A stretch of DNA of 64,000 nucleotides, taken from assembly GCF_002933855.1 (NCBI RefSeq), contig NZ_BFAQ01000020.1:62001-126000 (forward strand), read 5' to 3'. The position numbers and the translations under genes are program-made. This DNA is from Vibrio penaeicida (lineage in GTDB: Bacteria > Pseudomonadota > Gammaproteobacteria > Enterobacterales > Vibrionaceae). Shown here piece by piece: positions 31,353 through 41,096 of the stretch (within the stretch, counting starts at the first letter, position 1; every line of letters starts with the position of its first letter). The notes beneath the pieces were generated by a model. The model did not search any database, was not told the origin of the DNA, and saw only the letters and a program-made list of their open reading frames with translations.

Positions 31353-32186
31353 TTAAATCATCAGAGGCATCACTACTTCGGCGGTATCAACAACCGACTC
31401 CGCGTATTCTGGGTATTGCTCCAGCAGAGTATTAACCAGAACATCAACCAATAATAACGCCCCAACTTTAGATGCAAATGCGCCCCCAGTTAGCGGCCCT
31501 TCTGGTCTTGCTGCAATAAGCGATTCTGTCGATATGGATGACAGCGCACTATGAGTAATGTTAGTAAGAGAAATGACCGGGGTATCGCGTTGGTGCGCTT
31601 GCCTAACTGCATGGACAACTTCTTTGGTTGAACCCGAACTCGAAATCGCAAACCAGAGATCGCCTTGCGTACTTCGAACGGCGTTCATTGCCGCTAAATG
31701 TGTGTCTTCGAACATGGTGACTTTCTTGCCAATTCGCAATAATCGGAATGCCAAGTAACGCCCCACAATGCTCGATGCCCCAACCCCAACACAACTGATG
31801 TAATGGGACTCGTGAACTAGGTTACACACTCTTTCCAACACTTTTCGGTCAATGATCTGAGCCGTATCTTGCAAGCTCGCCACCGCACTTTGGGCTGAAA
31901 TATGGCAAATATCGCCTTCCATCTCGACCTGTTTTTCTCGTGGGTTTTGGCTAAGATCCACCGCCAACGCCATCCTAAAATCTGAATAGCCTTTGTAGCC
32001 CATATCACGACACAGCCGCACCACGGTCGCTTCACTGGTTTGAGAGTTACGCGCTAAATCCGTGATGGTTTGAAACTGGACATCATGAGCATTCTCCAAG
32101 ATATAGTCTGCTACTAAACGCAGCTTCTTACTCAGTGGTTCTGTGTTCGCTCGAAGACGAACGAGTAAATTTTTGGGTAGGCTCAC
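31353..32186 (-). CDS. nanR: RpiR-family regulator of the sialic acid locus (NanR)
   Basis: A 277-residue regulator with an N-terminal RpiR helix-turn-helix (TITDLARNSQTSEATVVRLCRDMGY) and a C-terminal SIS sugar-phosphate-binding domain (CVGVGASSIVGRYLAFRL, AISSSGSTKEVV). In V. vulnificus and V. cholerae the RpiR protein at this position represses nan genes and responds to N-acetylmannosamine 6-phosphate. The start is GTG at 32186. It is separated from nanA by 216 bases and is transcribed in the same direction. Confidence 0.88.
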   Translation of the reverse strand: MSLPKNLLVRLRANTEPLSKKLRLVADYILENAHDVQFQTITDLARNSQTSEATVVRLCRDMGYKGYSDFRMALAVDLSQNPREKQVEMEGDICHISAQSAVASLQDTAQIIDRKVLERVCNLVHESHYISCVGVGASSIVGRYLAFRLLRIGKKVTMFEDTHLAAMNAVRSTQGDLWFAISSSGSTKEVVHAVRQAHQRDTPVISLTNITHSALSSISTESLIAARPEGPLTGGAFASKVGALLLVDVLVNTLLEQYPEYAESVVDTAEVVMPLMI

Positions 32187-32402
32187 AATGCTCTCTTTTT
32201 CGTTGGTGACGGCGTGGATAAAGGTATCAGACTCATCTCGTCAAATACAGTAATTGCAGGTCTATACTCGAACAACCTCAATATGAACGTGCCAAACATT
32301 TCATGACTCGCGTTTTATGTGCTTTCGATAGAGGTAAAAATGGTTCCTATGCCACCACTCGCCCCTTTTGTAAGCTACTAACTCGCATTGAACGTCCCTT
32401 AC

Positions 32403-33302
32403 TCATACAAGGTCCAAAATGCGCGCATTGCGAAGTTTGAATAGCACATCCTGTTTCTGTGTTTCCGTTAACGCTCTGATCGGCGATCTGGGGTTCCCAA
32501 CATCAATTCCGTGCAGTTGCATGGCGACTTTTCCTGCTGCTACGCCTCCGTATTCCACCAGTACACGAATAATCGCAATCACAGAATCCATTAAGCGCGC
32601 TACCTCTTGGTGATTGCCCTTGTGGAAAGACTCGATGATCCTCAGGTATAACGGCGCAGCATAATTGTAGGTACTGCCGACCGCCCCAACAGCCCCAACA
32701 GCTAGCCCCGCTGGTAAAAATTCATCGACGCCAAATGGTACATCAAACTTCCCATCCGCAACGCGAATGCATCGCTGGTAGTCATAGAGATCGGAGTGAT
32801 TAAATTTAGCACCGGATAGATTGGGGATTCGCTTATTTCCTTCAATGAGAAACTGTTCTAAATCGACATTCACGCCTGACATTCCAGAATGGTAGTAGTA
32901 AAAACCTTTTGAAGGTGCGGCACTCGCCACTTGAGCGCAGTAGTCAACCAATTCATCAACGTTAGCTGGCTTGAAAAAACAAGGGCCAATAGCGGAAGTG
33001 GCGAGCACATCTAGCGTGTCGGCATGACGAGTTAGATCCAGTGTATCGACGATGCTCAGCGCACCGGTATGGACAATAATGTCCAATTTTCCGCAGCAAG
33101 CATCAACCCAACGCTCAGCAATTAGCTTGCGTTCTTCGACTGAACAATGAATCCCTTCTCCTGTTGTGCCGCAAATATAAGCCCCTGACACCCCCTGCTC
33201 TATCAGAAGCTCAGCAATTTGATCAATAACCTCTAGGTTCACCTTATTGTTTAAGTCGAAAGGTGTATGGGGTGCAGCAATCAACCCAGTTAATTTTTTC
33301 AT
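32403..33302 (-). CDS. nanA: N-acetylneuraminate lyase
   Basis: Aldolase that splits sialic acid into N-acetylmannosamine and pyruvate. It has 299 residues with the DHDPS-family fold: the carboxylate-binding GTTGEG, the catalytic tyrosine region GFYYYHSGMSG and the Schiff-base lysine in SGAKFNHSD. The gene follows siaM on the minus strand, 16 bases away, so uptake and cleavage are probably one transcript. Confidence 0.93.
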   Translation of the reverse strand: MKKLTGLIAAPHTPFDLNNKVNLEVIDQIAELLIEQGVSGAYICGTTGEGIHCSVEERKLIAERWVDACCGKLDIIVHTGALSIVDTLDLTRHADTLDVLATSAIGPCFFKPANVDELVDYCAQVASAAPSKGFYYYHSGMSGVNVDLEQFLIEGNKRIPNLSGAKFNHSDLYDYQRCIRVADGKFDVPFGVDEFLPAGLAVGAVGAVGSTYNYAAPLYLRIIESFHKGNHQEVARLMDSVIAIIRVLVEYGGVAAGKVAMQLHGIDVGNPRSPIRALTETQKQDVLFKLRNARILDLV

Positions 33303-33318
33303 TTTGAATGCGTCCTAA

Positions 33319-34602
33319 TTATTGTCCGTAGTTTAGAAATAGCTCGGGAAGGAACAGAGTGAATTGAGGAAAGACCGCCACGAGAATCAGCACAATAAAG
33401 AGCGGCACCAGTAAGGGAATAACTCCTCGGGTTAAAGTGTGGAATGGGATATCTCCCACTCGGGACACAACATAAAGCGCCATTCCCATGGGCGGCGTTA
33501 ATATCCCTATCATCAAATTGAGGATCGCCATAACGCCAAAATGAACGGGGTCAATTCCCACCGCACCAGCCACTGGCACCAAAAACGGAACCAGCAACAA
33601 AAGAAGAGCTAACGATTCAATAAACGTACCGAGGAAAAGCAGAAGCAGATTTATCAGAAGCAGTAGAACCAAAGGGTTATCGCTGATGGTAAGGAAATAT
33701 TCAGCCAGCATTTGAGGCAATTGTTCCCGCGCCACAATCCAACCAAATACCGTTACCCCCATCACCATCAAGGCAACCACCGCCGTTGTGTTTATGGTGT
33801 CTTTTAGTACATCAATAAACCCGCTGATGGTGAGCTGCTTGTACACAACCGTTCCCAAAAACAGAGCGTATAAAGACGAAACAACAGCTGCTTCTGTTGG
33901 CGTGAACTTACCAGAAAAAATGCCCCCAATGATGATCACAGGCGTCAGCAAAGACAAAAATGCTTCTTTGAATGAGGTGAGCTGAGCTTTGCGCGAAGCT
34001 TTAGGTAACGTCATATAACCGCGCTTTTTACAGATAAAGTAGCTCATCACCATCAGCGCGATACAGCAAAGAATACCGGGAATAGCCCCAGCCAAAAACA
34101 ACGCGCCAATTGACGTGTTAGAAACGACACCGTAAATCACTAATGGGATAGAAGGAGGAACTAAAGGGCCGATAATGCATGAAGCCGCCGTTAGCCCACC
34201 AGCAAAATCGTCATCGTACTTTGCATCTCGCATCGACTTTATTTCGAGCTGACCAAGCCCTCCAGCATCGGCAAGTGCGGAACCTGACATACCGGAAAAC
34301 AACAGACTCGCCATAATGTTCACATGCCCAAGGCTACCCGTTACATGCCCGACCATGGATTTTGCAAAGTTAAAAATACGTTCGGTAATGCCTGCGCTGT
34401 TCATTAAGTGCCCTGTTAGAACAAAAAAAGGCACCGCTAAAAGTGTGAAATTGTTAATGCCACCCAGCATTTGCTGCGCCGCAAAATTGATACCTGGGCT
34501 ACTGGTGACAACCAGAAAAACCAAAGCAACAAAAATGAGTGAAAAACCCACTGGCATCCCTGCAAATAACAGAGCTAACCAGCCAAAAATTGAAGTTGCC
34601 AT
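33319..34602 (-). CDS. siaM: Sialic acid TRAP transporter, large membrane subunit
   Basis: Large TRAP (DctM) subunit, 427 residues with about twelve hydrophobic segments; it carries the sodium-driven translocation pathway. Family features include the SGSALADAGGLG segment near residues 110-121 and the GILTPPMGMALY loop near the C terminus. AAGGAG precedes the ATG. It lies between siaQ and nanA. Confidence 0.93.
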   Translation of the reverse strand: MATSIFGWLALLFAGMPVGFSLIFVALVFLVVTSSPGINFAAQQMLGGINNFTLLAVPFFVLTGHLMNSAGITERIFNFAKSMVGHVTGSLGHVNIMASLLFSGMSGSALADAGGLGQLEIKSMRDAKYDDDFAGGLTAASCIIGPLVPPSIPLVIYGVVSNTSIGALFLAGAIPGILCCIALMVMSYFICKKRGYMTLPKASRKAQLTSFKEAFLSLLTPVIIIGGIFSGKFTPTEAAVVSSLYALFLGTVVYKQLTISGFIDVLKDTINTTAVVALMVMGVTVFGWIVAREQLPQMLAEYFLTISDNPLVLLLLINLLLLFLGTFIESLALLLLLVPFLVPVAGAVGIDPVHFGVMAILNLMIGILTPPMGMALYVVSRVGDIPFHTLTRGVIPLLVPLFIVLILVAVFPQFTLFLPELFLNYGQ

Positions 34603-34611
34603 GCTATCTCC

Positions 34612-35106
34612 TTATTTGCTTTCAGCACTTGTTGTATGGCTAGTGTGACGATAATCAGCAACAATCTTGATCATCTTTTGCAATTGACGAACCACCATAA
34701 ACAATCCCCCGAGAGGCAAACTGTAATTCATCCATTTGCTTGAGATTTCCAGCGTGATCAATTCAAAAAATGCGGTTCGCTGAACATGTTGATAACCAAG
34801 GTGGATAATGGCAAAAATGGAAAGGAGTACCGCCAATTCAAGAGAAAGCACCAAAATTAGTCGAACTCTCTCAGGTAGCTTGTCTGAAAAGAACGTGATG
34901 TTGACGTGTGTACTGCTTTTAATGGCGATAGCACAACCAATCAACGCCATATACATAAACAGTACTCTCGCCAGCTCTTCGCTCCACAGAGAAGGATCAT
35001 CTAATAACCAACGCGTCCCAATTTGCCAAGTGAGCACAACCAGTAAAACGAGCATCAGTGGTACTGTGATGATTTCTTCAATATTTCTAGTGATCTTTTG
35101 TAGCAT
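34612..35106 (-). CDS. siaQ: Sialic acid TRAP transporter, small membrane subunit
   Basis: Small TRAP (DctQ) subunit with four hydrophobic helices. I use the ATG at 35106 (MLQKITRNIEEIITVPL) because GGAG lies six bases upstream, giving 164 residues. The frame is open to a GTG at 35160, directly after the siaP stop, and an ATG at 35118 lies between; neither has a good ribosome binding site. The helix with WSEELARVLFMYMALIG is typical of DctQ proteins. Confidence 0.88.
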   Translation of the reverse strand: MLQKITRNIEEIITVPLMLVLLVVLTWQIGTRWLLDDPSLWSEELARVLFMYMALIGCAIAIKSSTHVNITFFSDKLPERVRLILVLSLELAVLLSIFAIIHLGYQHVQRTAFFELITLEISSKWMNYSLPLGGLFMVVRQLQKMIKIVADYRHTSHTTSAESK

Positions 35107-35160
35107 TTGAGGCTCCATGACTGGCAGATACGACGTGCCAGCCGTACTGTCTAAAAACAC

Positions 35161-36126
35161 TTACATCTCAGTAAGTTGCTTCACAATAGGTTGACCTACT
35201 TTCTCTTCAAACTCGGCGTACAAAGGTTGCATCGCTTCGCGGAACGGTGAAAGCTCTGGGTAAGTCACGTTCACGCCTTTCGATTCAAAGAAAGAAACCA
35301 ATTCAGACTCTTGCTTTTTCACGGAAGCGGTATGCGCATCTCCCGCTTTAGCGACGGCATCCGAAACGATTTTTTGCTGATCGCTAGACAGCTTCTGCCA
35401 CGTATTTTCAGAAATAATGACCATTTGGTCGTTCACGATATGGTTGGTGAGGGCTAAATTTTCTTGTACCTCATAAAACTTCATCGTCTTGATGGTTGGT
35501 AAGGGGTTTTCTTGCCCGTCTACAGCGTTGGTTTGCAACGCTAGGTACACTTCAGAAAACGCCATTGGTGTTGGTGAAGCGCCAGACAACTTAGCGTAAT
35601 TCAGGTTAGGTTTGGCATTCGGCACACGTAACTTTAACCCTTTGAAATCACTGATTGATTTTAGCGGTCGGTTAGACGTTGTTTGTCGAGTGCCGTTGTA
35701 CCATGTATCCAGTGCTCGCCATTGGAACTTGGTCAGCATTTCCTTTCGAATACCCTGACCAAACTCCGAATCAAACATACGGCGAAGGTGCTCATAATCT
35801 TTTGCTACGTACGGGAGTGTTACCGCTTCCGCTCTCGGTATCCAAAGCCCCATGCGTCCAAATTCTGCGTAGGTGATGTCGAGATCACCAAGTGACAACT
35901 GCTGTAACATCGCACGGTCATCGCCAAGTTGTGCACTCGGGTACAAGGTAATCTTCAACTCGCCTTTACTCATTTCTTCGACTGTATCGGCTAAAAGCTT
36001 GGCCGATGTGTATTCAACAGAACCAACAGACGCCTGCATTCCCATTTTCAATGTAGTCGCCGCTTGGGCTGATAGAGCACATCCAAGTGCCAGCATTGCC
36101 AATGTCAGTTTATTAATGACTTTCAT
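35161..36126 (-). CDS. siaP: Sialic acid TRAP transporter, substrate-binding protein
   Basis: Periplasmic binding protein that captures N-acetylneuraminate. From the ATG at 36126 (AGGGAA upstream) it has 321 residues with a signal peptide ending ALSAQAA. The mature N terminus TTLKMGMQASVGSVEY and the binding segment LKLRVPNAKPNLNYAKLSGASPTP are very close to V. cholerae SiaP as I recall it, including the conserved arginine that holds the carboxylate (in LRVPN). It starts the minus-strand operon siaPQM-nanA. Confidence 0.95.
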   Translation of the reverse strand: MKVINKLTLAMLALGCALSAQAATTLKMGMQASVGSVEYTSAKLLADTVEEMSKGELKITLYPSAQLGDDRAMLQQLSLGDLDITYAEFGRMGLWIPRAEAVTLPYVAKDYEHLRRMFDSEFGQGIRKEMLTKFQWRALDTWYNGTRQTTSNRPLKSISDFKGLKLRVPNAKPNLNYAKLSGASPTPMAFSEVYLALQTNAVDGQENPLPTIKTMKFYEVQENLALTNHIVNDQMVIISENTWQKLSSDQQKIVSDAVAKAGDAHTASVKKQESELVSFFESKGVNVTYPELSPFREAMQPLYAEFEEKVGQPIVKQLTEM

Positions 36127-36273
36127 CGCTATTCCCTTTTGTTTTTGCCGCCGTATTTTCACACTCACGACATTTTGAAAAAAATCTCTTTTTATGTTGA
36201 AAAAAATATTCATCAAGAATTATTATAACAATGAAGATTATTTTCAAAGCGACATTTAACGAAATGTGAGGGC

Positions 36274-36298
36274 GAGCAAAATTTAGCCAAATTTGCTC
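36274..36298. promoter_or_regulatory. Candidate operator in the siaP-nanE divergent region
   Basis: GAGCAAAATTT and AAATTTGCTC form an imperfect inverted repeat in the middle of the 290-base divergent promoter region. It is a plausible site for the RpiR-type regulator; I do not know the exact Vibrio NanR consensus and cannot confirm it. Confidence 0.35.
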
Positions 36299-36416
36299 TT
36301 TTAATCAGATGAAATGAATAAGAAACAAGTCGCACCGAGTTCTGTAACCGCTATTTGGCATAGTTCCTTAATCGCTAATAACCTGATTCCATGGCAATTT
36401 TCAACTTGAGGCAATT

Positions 36417-37115
36417 GTGAAGAACATTGAAAAAGAAAATCGTATTCGCGCATTACTACTAGGGCAAACCGTTGTATCCATACAGCCTGTAGTGGGTAGC
36501 CCAATGGACAATAGTCGCATCATTGCCGCCATGGCGCTATCTGTGCAACAAGCAGGAGCTAAAGCGCTTCGCATCGAAGGGACAGAGAATGTCGCCGCCG
36601 TATCCAAAGTTGTGAGCATTCCTATAATTGGAATGGTGAAACGGGATGTAAAGGATAGCCAAGTGCGCATTACCCCCTTTTTATCAGACGTGGAATCGCT
36701 AGCAGAAGCAGGGGCGAGTATTATTGCATTCGATGCGACCAACCGGTCTCGCCCCGAAAGTCGAGAGAAGATCATCGCTGCCATCAAAAACTTAGGCTGT
36801 ATTGCCATGGCGGATTGTTCCTGCTTCGAGGACGGGCTATGGGCGCACAATCACAACGTTGATATCGTCGGAACCACCTTATCGGGTTACGTTGAGGGCG
36901 AAGTACCACGTGAGCCAGATTTGCAACTCGTCAAACAGTTTTCAGAGGCAGGATTCATTACGATGGCAGAAGGCAGATATAACACCCCTGAACTCGCAGC
37001 CAAGGCGATAGAACAGGGCGCTGTCGCCGTAACGGTAGGATCCGCCCTAACTCGACTAGAAGTTGTGACGGACTGGTTCAATTCCGCCACTCAAGCAGCA
37101 GGAGCACAACAATGA
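36417..37115 (+). CDS. nanE: N-acetylmannosamine-6-phosphate 2-epimerase
   Basis: Converts N-acetylmannosamine 6-phosphate to N-acetylglucosamine 6-phosphate. It has 232 residues in a TIM barrel with the family segments [21 protein letters not shown], the catalytic-lysine region, and [10 protein letters not shown]. The start is GTG at 36417, with GAGG six bases upstream. The stop overlaps nanK (ATGA). Confidence 0.94.
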   Translation: MKNIEKENRIRALLLGQTVVSIQPVVGSPMDNSRIIAAMALSVQQAGAKALRIEGTENVAAVSKVVSIPIIGMVKRDVKDSQVRITPFLSDVESLAEAGASIIAFDATNRSRPESREKIIAAIKNLGCIAMADCSCFEDGLWAHNHNVDIVGTTLSGYVEGEVPREPDLQLVKQFSEAGFITMAEGRYNTPELAAKAIEQGAVAVTVGSALTRLEVVTDWFNSATQAAGAQQ

Positions 37116-37993
37116 AAGTACTGGCCATTGATATTGGAGGAACAAAGATAGCGCTCGGATTGGTCGACCTTTCTACGTCATCCCTGATTGAACGCACACA
37201 AATACCAACGCCTAGTGCTCAATCGGCGGAACAATTTGCCCAACATATTCTTCAGCACTGTCAGGGTTGGCTTCCTCAAGTAAATAAAATAGGCATTTCA
37301 ACAACTGGGTGGGTAAGCCATGCAGGGATAACCTCAATCAATCCAGACACCCTCTCTTTTCCTGCACCATTTCCTTTACATCGCGCATTAGAATCTCTGT
37401 GCAATAAGCCCGTATCCATGCTTAATGATGCTCAGGCGGCCGCATGGTACGAGTATTTGCAATTAGATGCTCCCATTCAGAATATTGCTTACGTGACCGT
37501 TTCAACAGGGGTGGGCGGAGGCTTGGTCTTGAATGGTAAGCTCCATAAAGGTGCCAACAACTTTGCAGGACACATTGGTCACACCGTGGTCGATATCAAT
37601 GGTGAACCATGCGGGTGTGGTCAAACTGGGTGTGTCGAAGCCATCGCCTCAGGAAAAGCGATTCAGCGCCAAGTCAAAAAAAGCATTCAGCCAGAGCTGG
37701 GGAAAGACGTCAGTAACGTCGAACTCTTTAAAATCGCACCGCGGAACCCACATGCGCAGGCCATCATCGATAAAAGTGCAAAAGCGGTTGCAACACTTTG
37801 TCTTAACCTAAAAGCCAGCTTAGATCTGGATGCCATTGTTATTGGAGGTGGTATTGGGCTCGCGAGTGGTTATCTCGCTGCCGTCGCAAAATATGTTCAG
37901 CAATCCCCTCCTCCATTTCACGTTTCCCTTTATAGCGCCAAGGGTGATTACGATGCTTGTTTACTGGGCGCTGCATTTCAATTTATGGAGTAA
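37112..37993 (+). CDS. nanK: N-acetylmannosamine kinase (ROK family)
   Basis: Phosphorylates N-acetylmannosamine with ATP. The 293 residues carry the ROK N-terminal phosphate motif [10 protein letters not shown], the catalytic aspartate in LNDAQAAAW, and the zinc-binding signature [21 protein letters not shown]. It is coupled to nanE and followed nine bases later by nagA. The order nanE-nanK-nagA is that of the Vibrio sialic acid pathway. Confidence 0.94.
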   Translation: MKVLAIDIGGTKIALGLVDLSTSSLIERTQIPTPSAQSAEQFAQHILQHCQGWLPQVNKIGISTTGWVSHAGITSINPDTLSFPAPFPLHRALESLCNKPVSMLNDAQAAAWYEYLQLDAPIQNIAYVTVSTGVGGGLVLNGKLHKGANNFAGHIGHTVVDINGEPCGCGQTGCVEAIASGKAIQRQVKKSIQPELGKDVSNVELFKIAPRNPHAQAIIDKSAKAVATLCLNLKASLDLDAIVIGGGIGLASGYLAAVAKYVQQSPPPFHVSLYSAKGDYDACLLGAAFQFME

Positions 37994-38002
37994 GGATACT
38001 TT

Positions 38003-39142
38003 ATGACTCTACAAGCCATTTCAGCAAAAAGGATTTTTGATGGTGAGCACTTTCATTTGAACTCAGCCATCCTTTGGCAAAACAACGAAATTTTAGGTGT
38101 TATCTCCCAAGAATCCATTCCAAAGGATGCTCAGTTCCATGACTATCACGATTGCACACTCAGCCCTGGATTTGTAGATATACAAGTCAATGGTGGGGGT
38201 GGCGTTATGTTTAACCAAGATACCAATGTAGAAGGCATTCAAACCATATGCCGAGCACATCGAAAACACGGTACGGCCTATCTTCTCCCTACATTGATCA
38301 GCGATAGCAAGGAGAAAATGGAACACGCTCTTATCGCGGTCGAAGCAGCGATTCACGACAAAATTGCAGGTGTTCTGGGTGTTCACTTAGAAGGTCCTTG
38401 GCTCAACCCAGAAAAAAAAGGCGCACACGACGACAAACATTTTTATGCTCCTTCGATCGCGGAGCTTGAAACCATGCCTTGGCTCAGCTCTGGTGCTACC
38501 CTGGTTACACTCGCCCCTGAAATGGTGACCACTGAAGCATTGAATTGGCTATCCGAAAAGAAAATCATCGTTTCATGTGGTCATAGCAATGCCAACCAAG
38601 CTCAGCTGCATAGTGGAAAAATTCGCCTTGTAAATGGGTTTACACATTTATACAACGCCATGTCCCCATTGGAAGGTAGAGAGCCTGGTGTTGTTGGAAC
38701 GGCACTTCTTAATGACGACACTTGGTGCTCAATTATCACAGATGGCATTCATGTTTCAGAAAACAGCACGCTATTGGCTCATCGTAGCAAACCGGTCGGA
38801 AAGCTTTTTATCGTTACAGATGCCATGGCAACAGTAGGCAGCCAAAAGGACACCTTTGTTCTAAACGATGAAACAGTGCGAGTCGTTAATGGAAAACTGG
38901 TGAATGCTCAAGGCAGTTTAGCGGGCGCGCACATCGGCATGGATCAATCGGTTGCCAATGTCATCAAATGGGGTATTCAGGAAGAAGAAGCGCTAAAAAT
39001 GGCATCGACATACCCAGCAAAGGCGATGCGACAAGATACGCTTGGATACCTTACAAAAGGATACCGCGCTGCCATCACCATTTTGGATGATGAGTATACT
39101 AGCCAAGGGGTCGTCGTTGACGGAAAACTGTACCCACAGTAA
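38003..39142 (+). CDS. nagA: N-acetylglucosamine-6-phosphate deacetylase
   Basis: Removes acetate from N-acetylglucosamine 6-phosphate, linking sialic acid to amino-sugar metabolism. It has 379 residues of the amidohydrolase fold: PGFVDIQVNGGGG, the metal-site segment HLEGPWLNPEKKGAH, SCGHSNAN, the HLYNAMSPLEGREPG loop, and the catalytic aspartate in IVTDAMA. Last gene of the plus-strand nan operon; nagB is not in the window and must be elsewhere. Confidence 0.94.
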   Translation: MTLQAISAKRIFDGEHFHLNSAILWQNNEILGVISQESIPKDAQFHDYHDCTLSPGFVDIQVNGGGGVMFNQDTNVEGIQTICRAHRKHGTAYLLPTLISDSKEKMEHALIAVEAAIHDKIAGVLGVHLEGPWLNPEKKGAHDDKHFYAPSIAELETMPWLSSGATLVTLAPEMVTTEALNWLSEKKIIVSCGHSNANQAQLHSGKIRLVNGFTHLYNAMSPLEGREPGVVGTALLNDDTWCSIITDGIHVSENSTLLAHRSKPVGKLFIVTDAMATVGSQKDTFVLNDETVRVVNGKLVNAQGSLAGAHIGMDQSVANVIKWGIQEEEALKMASTYPAKAMRQDTLGYLTKGYRAAITILDDEYTSQGVVVDGKLYPQ

Positions 39143-39182
39143 ACCTTGTCCTCTAGTAAACCCACTCTTCAATCCTCTCAAT

Positions 39183-39214
39183 GGCGCGAATATTGTACTT
39201 TTCGCGCCTTTTAT
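39183..39214 (+). terminator. Terminator after nagA
   Basis: GGCGCGAA (39183-39190) pairs with TTCGCGCC (39201-39208), followed by TTTTATATT. Confidence 0.8.
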
Positions 39215-39361
39215 ATTCGAAATCACGCCATATCGCCACTTAGTGATTACCTTCTTTATAAAAAAACGATACTATTCTTCTGCGTTGAAACACAAAGACG
39301 TATACCCAAGTAAACTCCAGATGCGAATTTCTGTGAGGATACTGGGTGTAACAACATTATT

Positions 39362-39503
39362 CTCAGGGCGGGGCGAAATTCCCCACCGGCGGTATACCAG
39401 TCATTCTGGTGAGCCCGCGAGCGCTTGCAGTCGCTTGGTTGCAAGGTCAGCAGATCTGGTGAAAACCCAGAGCCGACGGTCATAGTCCGGATGGGAGAGG
39501 ATG
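39362..39503 (+). ncRNA. FMN riboswitch (RFN element) upstream of ribB
   Basis: The leader shows the RFN hallmarks in order: CAGGGCGGGGCGAAATTCCC, CACCGGCGGTA, GCCCGCGAGCGCTT, CAGATCTGGTGAAAACCCAGAGCCGACGGT and the closing TAGTCCGGATGGGAGAGGATG. It is a complete aptamer, expected to bind flavin mononucleotide and lower ribB expression. The 39143-39663 intergenic region otherwise holds the nagA terminator and the expression platform. Confidence 0.96.
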
Positions 39504-39510
39504 ATAAAAA

Positions 39511-39607
39511 CACAGTGAAACCACTCCATAAAGGAGTCGGTGAATACTCTGTGGGTTTTACTTTGGCTTGCATTTAGATCATGGGTAGCTTTTTACTCAC
39601 CATGATC
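39511..39607 (+). promoter_or_regulatory. Expression platform of the FMN riboswitch
   Basis: After the aptamer, CACAG (39511-39515) can pair with CTGTG (39548-39552). A second hairpin forms between GATCATGG (39577-39584) and CCATGATC (39600-39607), followed after a few bases by a C-rich stretch rather than a strong T run. Which of these structures responds to FMN is not clear from reading alone. Confidence 0.45.
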
Positions 39608-39663
39608 CACAAGCCCCCTTCATATATGCCCTGATTCTGGTAAATTTTTTACGGAGTACTACC

Positions 39664-40326
39664 ATGAATCAGAACCAAACTTCATTGCTAGAACAATTTG
39701 GCACACCTATTGAGCGTGTAGAAAACGCCCTTGAAGCATTGCAACAAGGTCGCGGAATTTTATTGCTTGATGACGAAGATCGTGAAAACGAAGGCGATCT
39801 CATCTATTCTGTTGATCATTTAACGAATGAACAAATGGCACTCATGATTCGCGAATGCAGCGGTATCGTGTGTCTGTGCCTGACTGATGAACATGCCAAT
39901 CAATTAGAACTGCCTCCGATGGTGGAAGCTAACAACAGCAAAAACCAAACGGCCTTTACGGTTTCTATCGAAGCAAAAGAAGGTGTCACAACAGGGGTTT
40001 CTGCTGCCGATCGTGTTACCACGATAAAAACAGCCTCTCGTTTGAATGCTAAAGCCAGCGACCTCGCAAGACCAGGGCATGTATTTCCATTACGTGCACG
40101 TAAAGGCGGAATTATGACTCGTCGCGGTCATACTGAAGGTACGATCGATCTCATGCAAATGGCGGGGCTTTCCCCCTTTGGAATTTTGTGTGAAGTCGCC
40201 AACCCTGATGGTTCAATGGCGAAAACGCCTGAAATCGTGGCGTTTGGTAAATTACACAATATGCCTGTTCTGACTATTAAAGATATGGTCAGCTACCGCA
40301 TTATGATGGAAGAAAAATCCGCATAG
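39664..40326 (+). CDS. ribB: 3,4-dihydroxy-2-butanone-4-phosphate synthase
   Basis: Makes the four-carbon precursor of riboflavin from ribulose 5-phosphate. It has 220 residues, the single-domain RibB length, with the acidic loop [13 protein letters not shown] and the segment [17 protein letters not shown]; the glutamates and the histidine bind magnesium and substrate. It is monocistronic, under the FMN riboswitch, and followed by a strong terminator. Confidence 0.97.
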   Translation: MNQNQTSLLEQFGTPIERVENALEALQQGRGILLLDDEDRENEGDLIYSVDHLTNEQMALMIRECSGIVCLCLTDEHANQLELPPMVEANNSKNQTAFTVSIEAKEGVTTGVSAADRVTTIKTASRLNAKASDLARPGHVFPLRARKGGIMTRRGHTEGTIDLMQMAGLSPFGILCEVANPDGSMAKTPEIVAFGKLHNMPVLTIKDMVSYRIMMEEKSA

Positions 40327-40362
40327 AAGCTCGCGGTAAGTAATAAAAAACTCGCGCTTAAT

Positions 40363-40394
40363 GACAAAAAAGGAGCTGAGGCTCCTTTTTTGTC
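40363..40394. terminator. Bidirectional terminator after ribB
   Basis: GACAAAAAAGGAGC (40363-40376) and GCTCCTTTTTTGTC (40381-40394) form a 14 bp stem with A and T runs, serving ribB and the convergent lipoprotein gene. Confidence 0.92.
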
Positions 40395-40414
40395 TTATTT
40401 GACCGATGCTCAAT

Positions 40415-40834
40415 TTAACCTTCAACTGACTGCTGCACTTTCATTTCATTCAACTGCTTTTCCAGTTCAATAATACGCAACTCAGCTTCCAGCTCTGCCG
40501 CTCTTCTTTCAGCGTCAGAACGAGTATCTTGCGATACGCCATCTGCCATGACTTGGTTGCGCTCAGCGCTACGCGAATCTTCTAAATCTTTCATCGAACC
40601 GCTAACACCACCAGCCACTCCACCTGCAATCGCCCCCTTTGCCGCTAACTCTGGGGATCCAAGAAGTAATCCTGCTGTCGCACCAAGTAACGCCCCTCCT
40701 GCCGCTCCACGATTGCGCGCTGCATTTTCATCGTTGGAGTCAAACTCTGGTGACGCACACCCTGCAAGACTAACCAATGTTATTCCGATCAACACAGTTT
40801 TTAACGCTTTAATCGATTTCAGTGATGTTTTCAT
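40415..40834 (-). CDS. Glycine-zipper lipoprotein, unknown function
   Basis: From the ATG at 40834 the protein has 139 residues: a lipoprotein signal with lipobox LAGC, a glycine-zipper segment at about residues 45-80 (GGALLGATAGLLLGS, GAIAGGVAGGVSGS), and a charged C-terminal coiled coil (AERRAAELEAELRIIELEKQLNEM). Glycine zippers insert into or span membranes; this architecture is common in outer-membrane lipoproteins of Vibrio, but no function is known to me. A longer in-frame start is unlikely because it would bury the signal peptide. Confidence 0.75.
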   Translation of the reverse strand: MKTSLKSIKALKTVLIGITLVSLAGCASPEFDSNDENAARNRGAAGGALLGATAGLLLGSPELAAKGAIAGGVAGGVSGSMKDLEDSRSAERNQVMADGVSQDTRSDAERRAAELEAELRIIELEKQLNEMKVQQSVEG

Positions 40835-41096
40835 AGGTAGTACTCTGTAATAACTAAGTCTGGAGTCATCATACCTCTGCCGAATATTTATAAACCAATA
40901 CAAAGAACTTATCTTGTTCATAAGCATTAGTTATCACGCATCTTGTTCACAAATTGAACAAGATCACAAATCCAACGATTGAAGAAAATATCAACAAGAG
41001 CGTTAAGCACTTGATTTAAATAAGATAACCATCAATTTCTTTCATTTCCCATCTTAAATATGTTTCTTTTTTGTTAATTTTCATCTTGTCAATTAC

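Noticed and set aside
36265..36285. CRP site in the nan divergent region (TGTGAGGGCGAGCAAA)
   Set aside because: Only the left half-site TGTGA fits; the right half lacks TCACA.
39256..39573. Reading frames across the ribB leader, both strands
   Set aside because: The region is fully explained by the FMN aptamer and its expression platform.
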